A DNA stretch of 64,000 nt, from positions 186,001 through 250,000 of the forward strand of contig JAALGH010000011.1 in assembly GCA_011800155.1 (NCBI GenBank), in the 5' to 3' direction. The DNA comes from Flammulina velutipes. Its lineage: Eukaryota > Basidiomycota > Agaricomycetes > Agaricales > Physalacriaceae. Every line of letters begins with the position of its first letter. Within the stretch, counting starts at the first letter, position 1. This document shows positions 34,547 to 46,555 of this stretch, piece after piece. The position numbers were made by a program, and so were the translations under genes. Under the pieces are notes generated by a model. The model was not told the origin of the DNA, ran no database searches, and was given only the letters and a program-made list of their open reading frames with translations.

Positions 34547-37530
34547 GATTAAAGCGCTAAAGTGCTATCCCCAGGTGTCGCGCTGTACGACTCTAAGGAA
34601 ACGAGAGGATGAACAGCTAGTAGCTGCTGAACGAGAGGTATCGTCGAGGTTTAGAGTCATTCCAGCATTCTTTATAAAGTGCTTCGAGATATTACATCGC
34701 AAGAAGTGTCCGATAAAATTGTACTCGCGTGCCATTGGACATTCTCGGACAGAAGTGGATGAAGTCATAGCCGCAGAGCAAGCACAGAGCAAGACTTTGT
34801 TGGCCTCGTTGCTCCCACGCCCATTGGGGATAGAACCCGGTCTTATGATACGAAGATGCATTCGGACTTGTTGGGAATTGTGTACTTGTCTTCCAGAGAT
34901 CGGAGGGAATGAATGAGTGCGGCTTCTATCCCAGACAGCTGTACCAGACTTCCCATTTTGGGAGAGGCCTGCTTAAACTACTCAAATGAAAGAACCAACC
35001 TTCCAAGCAACTTCCGCCATCAGAATGCCCAGATGGGAAATAAAGTGAGAATTGTGGTGGTGTTGTTTCTTTTGTGCTATATAGGTTTCAAGGTGTCGGT
35101 CTTCTATACACCTTCTCTCTGTGTGGCTATCACGTGCTGGTATATCCTTTCATTGCCGGTGGCAACGACTGGAACGAATCGTAAACTTGCGAGTACTTGT
35201 TATTACGGTTCCGATTGATCTCTCCTCCAGTACGACAGCTTTGACATCCGACAAAACACATTTGTCGAGGAGCTACAAATGGGTTTGATTGTCTACCAGG
35301 ACGTACTTGGCTCTTACGAGTCGAGAGTGCGCCATCTTAGGGATCATAATGATTCTTCGCTAGACGTTGTATCTCCAATAAAATTCCGGAGATCATAGCC
35401 TAATGGCTGTTGGAACTCTCATGGATACGAATAAATCAACGATTCTCGATTAGGCATTGACACAGAGGATGCCTGCACGTTTACCCGAAAGCATCCTGCG
35501 ATTCGTAGTAGTTATCGTACCTCTCATGCATAATCGATCCAGGGATGACATGCGCCACATCCGAGTCCTACGAATCCGTTCAGTTGACCACGGTTCCGAA
35601 GTCCTAGCCTCGCTCTAGAGCAGATCATTAAAACAACACCTCCCGCTGTGTGGTGTCCCGAGAGATGCGAAACCGCCGTCGGCGAAAGCAGCGGACGCTC
35701 AGAAGAATCCCTTCGACCAACGTTTTCCCTTCGGGCCGCAAAGAGTCGAGACAAAGCCTTTCAAAAAATGAGAATGTAGCATTGGCTTGAAGTTTGATTG
35801 AGTATGACGAAACATCCGAGTTGAAGTCAGTCGGATGCGAAAAGAGGCGGGCAGGGGGTGTGAAGGTTTGGTTGCTGGCGCTGTCAAAAATCAAGTCATG
35901 GTATTTGGTGTGATAAGCAGAGACTTGAACGTGAATATTCTCCAGGAGACGACGTAAGGTCCTTCGCTGGGTGTCGAAGCTGGTAGCCTTTGTCGTCCTA
36001 AAGTGGGAGAATACAGATTAATCTCCTCGTCAAATCGACGCTTTTAGGGCGAGTACGTGAGGATGTCGATGGATTCTGGTGTTTCTAGAATTTTGGGAGA
36101 TGAGCAGTGGAGAAAATGGTCTTGGTGATGGCTCACGGGAACCATAATGGAGTATCTATTTCAGCCTCCGACTCAAAGCTGGCTTCTAGGGACAACTCGA
36201 AGGCAAAGATATGATCAGCGATGTGGCGAAGCACTGATTATTCCTGTGGAGAACACTTCTCGAAGTTAGCTCATCAAAGTGGATAGGCTCTTTAAGGGTA
36301 CAACACAAGTTATGCTTGACGTGGCTATGCATGAGATCAACACCTGCAGTACCGTAAGTACACTGGACTCTATCAAAAAGAAGTTATGCTTGAATAGCGT
36401 CGTTGCCGATCCGAAACGGATGCCAGAGAGACGGAGATCCGGAGATTGACTTTTGGACATGACTCAAATTTTCTCACTGTGCTATCTCTTGCATGTTTGG
36501 CCTACAACGCCCAAAGAAGCGTGCCACCAATTTCTCACGTACAAGTTCTAACTTTCTTGCCAAGCGAACGTCATGCTCGCTTCTTTTGCAATTATAGTTG
36601 CATCAATCCGTGCGTAGATGGATTTCCTCCGATCCAGAAATCTGATAAGTGGGATTATTAGATGTGGCGCATGTCACGCTTACAACGAGTAGCCCGCTTA
36701 TCTCAGCTTAAGATGGTCTACATCTATGAGGCTTCTGTTTAAAATGTTACTACTTGAGCTGGGTGAGGTTAATATAAGTACATATTGAAGATTTTGCACC
36801 TTAGTCAAGACCCTTCGTCCATTTCCTTCACGATGGTATAAAATCGCCAAGACTGCTTATATCATAAACTCACAGCACCCTGTATATCAGCTTTGTGCCG
36901 TTGATGGTCATTGGTAAAAGAAAAACACACTGACCGTAAGCCTATATGCCGCCAAATTTCAAGAATCCGTATTTCCAAACTATAGAACTTGGGTACAACG
37001 GATATTTGCTCTTTGAAGTCTCAAGCCTTAAGTGAGAGCCCCTACCCGTAGTATATCTGATGTCGATGTCACAGTCTGAAAACGCCCTGCGTGAAATTGT
37101 CACGTGCTCGTGTTACTTGACGTGATTCAGAGGGAGCGTCAACATCCAGTCGCTCGGTAGTAGCGTAGATGGTACTGCAAAAACTTCATAGGTATCTATA
37201 TCCGGTGATTATATCGTCAACGGTTATCTTATGACATGATCATGATTTCTGTGGTCAAGGACTCAGAAAGCCGGATTGTGGCGCAGACGTCATGTTTGTC
37301 TAGATGGGATTACTCATGACAACGCGTGTCCGAGCTCCCCAACATCTCAATAGACTTATACCACACTGTGATGTACAAGTATACCTAACGTCTCTATGGA
37401 CCCTCGCCATGTGCCTTCCTATGATAAGCTTTCCAACACGCACTGCAATGTACATCCGTCATAATTATGGCACAACGTCCTACACAGTAAGCAATTACTA
37501 TGGACTGTCAATACAGAATGTGTTTCCTAG
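34547..37530. other. Long stretch without a supported gene
   Basis: About 3 kb between E1 and E2. The first 130 bp are the E1 promoter: TTTATAAAG-like TATA on the minus strand at about 34671-34679, about 125 bp before the ATG. The segment around 34595-34680 matches the E2 upstream region (about 38478-38590) in blocks such as CTAAG, ACGAGAGGAT and AGTAGCT, so the promoter was copied with the gene. The rest has only short unlinked frames. Confidence 0.45.
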
Positions 37531-38422
37531 TCAAACATACACTTCGCGCTCCTTGACGTTGATTACTCTCTCCACATCGATGTAAACCCAACTTCTTTCC
37601 TGCTTCGCCTCAATAGTCCGCCTCTTCAAGAAATTAAGCGTCGATCCAGTGACACTGGAAGCGGGAGCGGAAAAGGATCTGATTGGAGTTGCCGGTCGCG
37701 TTCGTGGTCTACGTGACAGTAGCGAGGTAAGTGATACATGGGATGAAGAGCTTGCTGGCGACGAGGGCTGCTCCGAGCCTATGACGGTGCGAGCACTGGA
37801 GGGTAGAAGATGGAATGGCCCGGATATCTCGGGACGCGATTGCTGGCGCCTAGGAGCCGGATGATTCAAGAAAGGCATGGGAGTATGCGGTTGCGAAACT
37901 TGAATGAAATTGGATGTGGAGGTGGTAGACGTGGAGAAACGGGAATGCTGTAGATGTCGTTGATGAGTGACGGCAAGCAGTGAAAGGGATGAAAGAAAAC
38001 GAACGAGATGAGGTTCGCAATCCGGGTGGCCGGAGTCGAACGTGTCAAAGAAACCTTCATCTTCCGGGTCATGCCAGTGGGACGACCAATCCAGCGATTC
38101 GTGTTCGCGGGGCAAGCACGGGAGAGTATACTCCTCGGACTCTGGATCCCAGATCGCCAGAAATGTAAGCCTCGAAGATGAGGGGGGTTGGGGTAGTAGT
38201 GGCAGCTTGGGCTCGCGTCAGTCTTATGAAAGAAAGTCTTTTCGATCGACGTACTTCTTTCTTCGCCGGAACAGGTGGTTTGTAGTGCGCTATCGTTGGC
38301 GTGATCACTTCTACCTCCAAGCTCTCGTGTAAATTGCTGGTCTGTTAATGATAAGTCTTCTCGACATCCCAACACAAGAGAAGATGTACCTTTATTCTAG
38401 GAAGATGTGGTCGGAGTCTCAT
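37531..38422 (-). CDS. Family E protein E2
   Basis: ATG at 38422 (MRLRPHLPRIK), followed by an intron GTACAT..ACAG and exons with EVEVITPTIAHYKPPVPAKK, then RLTFLAIWDPESEEYTLP, SLDWSSHWHDPEDEGFF, GHPDCEPHL, and after an intron GTTCGT..ACAG, FSTSTTSTSNFIQVSQPHTPMPF. The end STLNFLKRR..ERSWVYIDVERVINV matches E1. About 240 residues, shorter than E1 because it lacks the hexapeptide array. The exact junction after PVPAKK is uncertain. Unknown function. Confidence 0.6.
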
Positions 38423-38579
38423 TGGATTGGAGCGCGGTATTAGTACAACAGTTTGAGGTAATGGCAGAAAACGAGTCTAAGAGAACGAAAGGATAGCCAA
38501 CCAGTAGCTATTAGAGAGCGCCCACCGACGGGAAGGAACGAAAGAAGGTCGCGTCGAGTCTCCAGAAGAACGGAATTCC

Positions 38580-38588
38580 TTTTATAAA
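38580..38588 (-). promoter_or_regulatory. TATA-like box of E2
   Basis: TTTATAAAA on the minus strand, about 160 bp upstream of the E2 start codon, in the stretch that is also conserved upstream of E1. The distance allows a transcription start about 130 bp before the ATG. Confidence 0.4.
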
Positions 38589-39026
38589 CCCATCTGTTCT
38601 CGACATGAGGTGTACCCCCAGGTAAGAAGCGGTTCGGCAGTATTATCCAGTACAGTGCATGTTCGCTCCCTCGGACAGGATATGTGTTGATGAAAACCCC
38701 AGAGCAATCCCATAGGAGAACACGACGATAACCATCCACCTCGTCGTCGACCGCAGAGTTCCGAGAGCGTAGCAATACCCGCAGTTCGAGGTCAAAGCTC
38801 CTTGGGAATGAGAGTCTGAGCATGACGTATTTTCCCCGACGTACCCCCTCCTACCTACACGAGGCAGCACTTGCAAGTTCAAATGCTGGCATGTCAAGTT
38901 TCCTATCAGAACCCTCAAATTAAAAAAACGATTTCATCACATGAACTCCATTTCCCAGCACAAAGCAAGAGCACTGGTGACTGAACGGCAAGAACCGAAA
39001 TGCACCATGAATCCAACCTGAACCTT

Positions 39027-39900
39027 CTACCCAATATGCTGAGCAATCTCCTGTGTAACCTCAATGCACGCCCATCTCCGCCTTTCCTTTGACTTCCTGC
39101 AGCTCGATAAGAACTTTGGTAACTGGGGCCTGGACTTCGACCGCGGCGACTTGCACTGTGCGTGATTATAGCCTTTCCTTTGAAGAACCACGTCCGGCGG
39201 TTTGGGACCATCGTTCGGACGAGGTTTACGGAGCTTTTTGCGCTTGCGTCCAGGCGAGATGTGAGCCTCGGTGGGTGTTTCCAGCGCAGACCAGGTCGAC
39301 GACGCATCCTCTGCACTGATAGCGAGAAAACTCGTTGTGAGGATCGTCAATCGAGTGCCGCTCAGAAGGCGCTGTACAGACGACTGGTTAGTTGGCATAG
39401 TGTAGTAGATATGAAGAGCGTACCTCTCTGCGGGTATCAACCTCAAAGAACGATTCATCATCCGAGTCATCCCCACTGGCATTCGCAGCATCCAAAAGCT
39501 CATCCCACCTCTTCGCAAAATCTGTCCTTGGATCAAAGGAGGTGTGCTGCCCCAGTCCATCGAAGCAAGAATACGATCGGTTTTCGCCCTCCACTGCAAA
39601 CATCGTCGCGTCCATCAAGGCGGATGAGGTCTGTGTACGCCCGAGAACCAGTCTGCTGGCGTCGTCGGAAAAGAGATATTCGTGATTATCTTGGAACCAG
39701 CGCAGAGTGCTTGACCGCGCGTAGGATGACGCGTCAGAGAATGAAGTGGGGGAGGCGTCTAACAGGCTCGCTCCGGAGAACGCAACCATATCAGAGTCGG
39801 GATCCCAGACGACAGCAAACGTCAGCGCAGTCTTTGGGGGTACCACGTCCGACCACCTATTGCTTTCATCGACGCTCGTGGCTGGCGTAGAGAAGTCCAT
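39027..39900 (-). CDS. Family E protein E3, diverged
   Basis: Start taken at the ATG at 39900 (MDFSTPATSVDESNRW); an upstream exon is possible. The conserved motif is ALTFAVVWDPDSDMVAF. The middle differs from E1/E2 (YLFSDDASRLVLGRTQTSS, FAKRWDELLDAANASGDDSDDES). An intron GTACGC..CCAG near 39380-39425 leads to a basic exon (PGRKRKKLRKPRP) ending CRKSKERRRWACIEVTQEIAQ, stop 39027, equivalent to the SWxxIDxER end of the other copies. About 275 residues. It probably came from an older duplication than E1/E2. Confidence 0.55.
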
Positions 39901-40383
39901 TGATCGGGAGGTCTGCAAACACTCAGACACATGGTTAAATTATATAGCAAAGAACACGCACAAAAGAATGACCAGTAGTCAGTCCACTGGAGGAGGAGCT
40001 CTGCTTCTTCATCTGCGTAGTGGCGGTCAACGACAACACGACTGTGATAAGAAACTCTGAAAGACCCAAAGAATCGGAACTCCACACCGACTGGCACACG
40101 AGGGAAGTCGCGTTTAAAAGGGCAAATCCATCACGTGTGATGAGAAGCTTGCATGAAAGAAACATGAGGCTGAGAGGACGGAGCGATGACAGGAGGGTAT
40201 AGACTTCCAGGGATGACACTTGTTACCGTTGTGATTGTCGTATCAGTTTAGTGAGCGATGGGAAGAAGAATTACGAAAGTCTTGATATGTTCCTGCAAGG
40301 TGGGTATACATATGTGAACTAGCCTGGGATCTTGACGGAGTTCTATCAGCCGCAAGGCATCCAAAAAAGACAGATGGTCTCAC

Positions 40384-41462
40384 TCATAATTTAGCATCCC
40401 TTCGCCTCGATGAACGAATGGCCCTAGCTGCACGACTGATATTTTCCCGACCCAGTTTTTCACTGATCCACCAGCCAATATCGACGACCTCGTCGGCATT
40501 GACGTTTCCAACCACTGAGTAGGGGGAATCCTGGAGTGCGTAGAGAACATCTTCAGTTGCAACATTTCCCGTTGCTCCGGGAGAGTACGGACATCCCCCA
40601 AGGCCGGCGACAGAAGAATCAATGGTCTTGACACCTTCTTCGAGTGCGGCGAATACGTTGGCAATGGCCGTACCATATGTATCATGGAACTGAATAGACG
40701 TCAGGACTCTGTGAATATTGGAAGCGATGAATGCGTACATGGCCGGCAAGCTTATCTATTGGGACCGACTTGCTGACCTCTTGCAGCATAAGAGAGACTT
40801 GATGGGGTCTGCCCTTTCCCACCGTATCCCCAAGGCTGACTTCGTAGCAGCCCATCTCTACGAGCTCTTTGGCGACGTCGCGTACGGCCTTGGGATCGAC
40901 AAAGCCGGAGAATGGGCAGGCAATAACAACGCTGACGTATCCACGAACGCGTAGTCCTCGGTCCAAAGCAGCACGCGCTACCGGTGCAAATCGTGCCAAA
41001 GATTCAGTGACAGTTGTGTTGAGATTGGCAGTAGTAAATGCATCAGTAGCAGCGGTGAAGATGGATATCTCGTCTGTTCGGGAGGCTGAAGTCGACAGAA
41101 GAATATCCAAGCCTTTCTGGTTCGGTACAAGGACAGGATAGTGTACGCCTTGTACTTGGTTTATTTGTGCGAGTACTTCGGCAGTGCCAGCCATCTGTAT
41201 CGAGGATCAGCTTGACACCAGTCAACAATAAACGACGCACTTGTGGGACCCATTTTGGACTAACAAAGCTGCCAGCTTCTATCGTTTTCAGGCCTGCTCT
41301 AGCGAGGCGGTCAATGAGCTCGACCTTGACATCGACTGGCACAATTCCCTTCTCGTTTTGAAGTCCGTCGCGAGGTCCGACTTCGACGATGTTCACAGTG
41401 TGTTTCGACGTGGCGATGCCTCTCTTGAAGACTGAGCATACCGCTCTGCTTCGATTGAACAT
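40384..41462 (-). CDS. Hydroxymethylglutaryl-CoA lyase
   Basis: ATG at 41462 ([20 protein letters not shown]), an arginine-rich leader fitting a mitochondrial presequence. Three exons with introns GTGCGT..ACAG (about 41195-41240) and GTACGC..TCAG (about 40690-40745). Conserved lyase blocks occur in order: [90 protein letters not shown] and the catalytic-cysteine signature [17 protein letters not shown], with metal-binding D and H residues in place. About 325 residues. It cleaves HMG-CoA to acetyl-CoA and acetoacetate in leucine breakdown. The stable neighbour of the C2-D2-C3 run. Confidence 0.94.
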
Positions 41463-41884
41463 CGCTAAAGCATTGGCAGCAGAGAATACGCGGAGACAGC
41501 AAGGCGATGATGGTAAGAGGTCAAGGATGTTATGTACGCCACACATCATAGCAAAACATGTACAAATTGCGCCACACAACGTTTGACTTCAACTATCTGC
41601 ATGAGCAAAATATTTCTGTGGAAGATTTGTACTTGCACAGATATCTTCGTGTCAACTCACGTCTCGCTTTAGTTATCTGTAAGAGGGCAAAATCACTACC
41701 ACGTGCATCACTTACCTTTCGACCAGCATGGCGCCGTGCGTTTGAGGTTGTTTCGACGTTTCTCCAAATTCCAGGCGGACATGGCAGGAGTCCGCCAAAA
41801 TGGCACTGATTATCACTCGAGTCTTGAGTGCGCTTTCCTATTACACAAACCGTAGCGACTTCTTACATGCACATTACTTCGCAG

Positions 41885-43875
41885 GCATTTGGATCCAGTC
41901 AACGCGATTCTAAGTGATCGTTACTTCGAGGCGGAAACTTGGCCACACGATCGCGATATGCCAACTGGGGTCTTCGAAATTGTGATGCCGTTGCTTCTCA
42001 GCTGTGTTGTTGCTCTGTCTCCTCCGGATCCTGTTCGGTCTAGTTAATTCAAACTCAATTTCGCAAGACTAACATTGTCAACAGGACACGACGCTACCAA
42101 ATCCCTTGGATATTCCGTACCTGGACTTTTCTGACGCCGGATACGAGGGCCTAAGGCTTAAGAAAAAGAGCTTTACTGGTTCCTTCTCTACCTTAATGGT
42201 ATATCATTTGTTGTCTGGGTCATACCTAATTCTTATCCATGTTTAGGCTGATAACGCTGATGCCCTCATCCAATATTGTTCCGCCACGTCTGTCGAGAAT
42301 ACCTTGCGCCAGATGAGTGGCATGGACGCCTTGACCAGGATTAGCGACGAAACGCAAACTATATTGTTCGCTCATTTGTCTGCCATTTGTAATGCGTCTG
42401 AGCAATGCCATTCGGCCGATGGGAACAAAGCTCAATACAGACTTGGGTGGGATGAGATAGCATCAGTCGTCGAGGATGCTCTCGCAAAAGATGGCAGTCG
42501 AATCTCGAAACAGTAAGCGTCCTCTATGGAATGATAACATTGACTTATTCCGACGACCTTCCCAGCTTTGAGCGTGTCATCCCTTTAGCACGGAATGCAC
42601 GTTTTGACGCGGATACGGCTCGTGAGCAACTACCCTGGGGGAGGCGAAATGAATCTCTCGAGAAAGCTAGTGATCGCGTTCGGGCGTTACCAAAGATCGA
42701 AGTTCTACCGAAGGATATGCTGTCAAACGATATGACCTATGATATTCGCACTGACCTCAAGAAAGTGCTACTAGGTCGGGATAGACGGTGGAAAACCAAT
42801 GTCTTTGGTCGCGATGCCTCCCTGTCTCTGGCGAAGAGCAAGCGAAAATTGCTGGACGATATCCTCCAAAGTCCTAAAGGTACCCAGTCCGGCGTCCATG
42901 TCTTGAGTGTGGATTTCGCCTTTGCTAGATGCGACAGCTCCGTCGTTATCTCCATCCCTGGGGTCTTTCCTGAAGGCAGCTTCATAGACGATGTGAAAAT
43001 TTTCGACATACTTCGTGGCGCACACGAGGAAGTTGATCAACCGACTGTGACGACTTCGGAGGTAGAGGACAATGGGTCAGATGGAATGCCCTCCTTCCTC
43101 GGAGGCGCCCAGTCTCTATGTGTACGCCTTCTTGAAGATAATACTAACGTTGCCAAAGGTACCGCCGTTTTCCCTCCGCCTCAACCTGAGCCTCCGGCGG
43201 CGGAAACAGTTGCGAGTATGAGAACTCAAGCCCACCCAAAAGGCACGACAGAATGGTTTCATGGTGAGTTCTGCTTCATTTTGTCGAGTGCGTTTCTCAT
43301 TTCCCCTTCAAGACATTATTCTGCCATTACTCTTTCTCGAGTACAAACGTGGTTTTCTCTCGCCTCTGCAAGGCATGGACCAAACTCGATTCTACCTCAT
43401 CTCCGGCGTTAGTTACCTCGCCGCTATCGGCATCATCAACTTTCCGATATTTGGTGTGTCTACTGTTGGTTCAAGGGGCCGGCTTCTCTGTGCATGGGGA
43501 ACGAGGAAGGAAGGATCTGTAAGTGCTTTGTTTATTGCACTGTGCAAAGTCTGAGCTGCTCAATCACAGGAGAGAATCAGTACTCATATCGCAGACACCA
43601 ATTGTCCTGAGTGGGATATCAGCGATCGGGCTCAGGCGATTCGGTTTGCTCTCTTCCTTATCAATTTGCGTACGACCCTTCGCGATGCGCTAGTCGCCAG
43701 ATTTGAGGCAGTACGCCAAGATTTCCTTGAAGCATGGGAGGATCGCGAGTCCGATGGCTCTGCTCTCAAGTGGACAGTAGAGGCGCAGAGGAAAGAGGCT
43801 GCTTACCGCTGCTTAGAAAAACTCTGTGATCAGCGCGATCAGTCTGACGAACCGCAAGTCTCACGCAGTATGTAG
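41885..43875 (+). CDS. Family C protein C2 (LEYK, nuclease-fold candidate), 5' end unresolved
   Basis: The first recognisable exon starts after CAG at 41884 with LDPVNAILSDRYFEAETW; no ATG was found in frame just upstream, and the ATG at 41958 would drop conserved residues. Introns near 42024-42090 (GTTCGG..ACAG), 42200-42247, 42512-42567, 43263-43311 and 43519-43570 keep the frame. Motifs: VPYLDFSDAG-like block, MSGMDALTRISDETQ, RVIPLARNARFDADTA, GVHVLSVDFAFARCDSSVVISIPG, LPLLFLEYKRG, DQTRFYLISGVSYLAAIGI, FPIFGVSTVGSRGRLLCAWG, THIADTNCPEWDIS and a helical end. LEYK preceding a Q-containing helix is the layout of a PD-(D/E)XK core (inference). The tail after QSDEP is shorter than in C3. Confidence 0.6.
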
Positions 43876-44611
43876 TCGAGTTTCGAATATTACCTCTTGC
43901 ATAGAAAGCGTCAACGGAGGTCATGGTTAGGTCACGGCCAGTGTGAGCCCGCAGGCGCGTCCTTATGCAATCGGTTGTTGCATCAGTAAACCTACATTTT
44001 GATTGCCGGCTTTTCCGGCTTTTTGGCTTGTTTGCACCATTTCCTGTCGAATCGTAGCTAGCCATAGCGTGTCCTGTGGCTCGGAAATAATGAAAACTGT
44101 ATCATATATTCATTTCTAACGCATAGTAAAAATTTCCGATAGCTCTAGTCCCTCATTCAGTCGGCAGCGCATCAGGAAAAAACTCAACTTGGGTGAAATC
44201 AGACCTAGCTGGAAGCTTGTGGCTTGTGCACTTGTTTGATCAAATTTGGCGGGGAACAAGTCCAAACAAGTCGGATGCGGAAATACTGATGTGCAACCTA
44301 CAATGGATATTAGAATGTTATATATTCTATTTAAGATTGCCACTTGTGGCACTGTTGACGTAGTATCGTGTCTTCATAATATCTGTCATTCACATAGTGG
44401 GGGGAGAATCTGCCAATTATATAGGAGCAACGGTGGCAGAATTGACGAATACCACAGACATATCTTTTCCAGAACTTGAAGTAAGTATCTCTTTGTAGCG
44501 TTCAAAGTACGCGTTGCAATTGATCGAGATCAATCATCAAAAAGTCACCACCGTCACGTGCATCCGAACCTCTTGTTTCTCGACCACCACCACCGCGCTT
44601 GGCCTTTGTAG
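43876..44611. other. Intergenic between C2 and D2
   Basis: About 735 bp with no supported gene. A short CGGCTTTT repeat (about 44008-44026) and a loose inverted repeat around CTTGTGCACTTGTTTG / CAAGTCCAAACAAG (about 44226-44272) are the only structures seen. Confidence 0.4.
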
Positions 44612-46532
44612 ATGGACGTGCTGGATGAATCTGAAGGCTTCAGCCAACCTCTCGCTACGCCAGCTATAGTGACTCTCATACACCATGGCGTAGACTTTCC
44701 CGCTCCCGTGAAGCACTTGGCAGAGGGCCTACGGAGCCTCGATAGTGCTGTAGGTCTCGCTATCCACCGCGCAAGAATATTAACCTATAATCATCTTTAG
44801 TCCCATTCTGTCCCCTCTGTGACCTTGAACGTTGCCTATGATGCTTCACGTAAACTTCAGCATATTCTGGATAAGGAAGCTCTCATTCCACGACTGGGCA
44901 GGGATCCCACTACCAACGTTCTGGCACCCCTTGCTGGCCACATTATCAAGAGCTTGGCGCCTTCTGCCTTCAACTTGTACGTGTTTTGCGGTGATTACTC
45001 AGCTTCAATCGCTGACGAACCACGTTGTAGTTTCGAGGCTAGTTATGTGCACGCTCTCTACCCGTGCAATCGATTCAATGCAGCTATTCGCTTGCTTCCA
45101 GGTCGTGGAACTGTGGCCTCCGCAGTTTGCATACCAATTCCTGTCGAGGATGAGGCTCTTACATTGCCTGTCGACGATGAATCATCTAGTAGCCCAGCTA
45201 GATCGACAGGATACCCAGATGGCTCAGACACCTCGCACATTGATGATACTCTACGGGCTCATCTATTGGAACCTGCACACCGGGATGGTGACATACCCTT
45301 CCCGCTCTTACTCGTGGCGACATATCAAGAGATATACAGCGTAATGACCAGTGCCCTTCTGCATCGTCGTGTTTATGGAATCTACGAACCATGTGTAGGC
45401 CTAACCTTTGACCCTCAAAAATGTGAACTTCTGGTGGGTTTCGCGTGGTTAGATACTCAAGATGACCATGAATGTGTGCGTACTCGGATCCCTATGATAT
45501 TGCATCTTATCGAGATCACCTTCAGCTCCAGGTTCACATAGCCCACCCTCCACCGACGACTAGCGGCGCTCTTCATGAATGTGGTGTTTTTGACATCAGT
45601 GAGCCCAACTCGGCACGTAGCTTTGCGACGTTTCTGCATAGCATACTGCCCTCACTGCTCGAGGTTTACGACTCCGCCGTTTCATCACTGGATAAAACGC
45701 GGATGATTCTTACCACCTCGAATGAGAGACTATGGCGAATCGACCAGGCGTTCAACATCGATATGCCATCCCATGAGGCTGAACCTTGCTCGAGGATACA
45801 TAAGTGGCTTCTTGATCAAACGTGGTGGGTGTTCCCGTGAATGCGCAGGTACTTATAATCGAGCCACTTAGTGCCTCACTTCCTTCTGTTCCCCCCGCTC
45901 TTTACAATATGTCTGACGTGTGAGTGTCCCATCCACCTCATCCTCTGATCATTCTGATGTCTCCAAGTGAGGAAGTCAGCCGTCGGTACGAATGTCATCC
46001 TTGAAGCCCTACTTCGACCTGATCGTATCTGCAGCAATCCGGCCAGATCAACACGCTCCAAACGGTCAGCCATCCCTTTGCTCGATCTCTAGTCTAGGTC
46101 TCTCATTGCTTGAATTAGTGATTCTAAACCAGTCTCCAAGTGTGTAATCTGCATACATGTCAGACAAGGTGGCAACTGACTCCTCCTCAAGGGCGTCTCG
46201 AAGCAGCAGTCTCCCGTAAGCAGGTATCTCGGCCTCAATACTGTGAACTCACTATCCGATTAGCACTATATCGGAAGACGTTGTCAAGGCCCAGATCTTG
46301 GCGAAAATCGACAAACTGGAAGATTATATACGGACGTTTGTGCATTGTCTAACGTCTCTTTGCTTTCATTCTGATTTGCACTACTAGACAGGACCTGTTT
46401 ATCTCGTACGCCTGATATATCTCCCTCCATAGCTATTCCTTGACCTCTACATTATAGCGAAGTCCGTCAATACCCTTCAGGTTTATCTGCTTCTCGGTGA
46501 GTTCTCCCAAGACTCATTCAACACCTACATAA
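44612..46532 (+). CDS. Family D protein, copy 2 (D2)
   Basis: ATG at 44612 (MDVLDESEGFSQPLATP). Introns GTAGGT..TTTAG, GTACGT..TGTAG, GTGCGT..TCAG, GTGGGT..CTTAG and later ones match D1 in position. Blocks: LTLNVAYDASRKLQHIL, LIPRLGRDPTTNVLAPLAG, ALYPCNRFNAAIRLLPG, GDIPFPLLLVATYQEIYSV, YEPCVGLTFDP, VHIAHPPPT, LHECGVFDIS and ARSFATFLHS. The coiled-coil end (KAQILAKIDKLEDYIR) matches D1. The 3' exons after about 45840 are uncertain and the stop at 46530-46532 is provisional. The gene lies between C2 and C3 on the same strand; C and D are probably distant relatives. Confidence 0.58.
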
Positions 46533-46555
46533 ATATAACACGCCTCGATCCTTAG

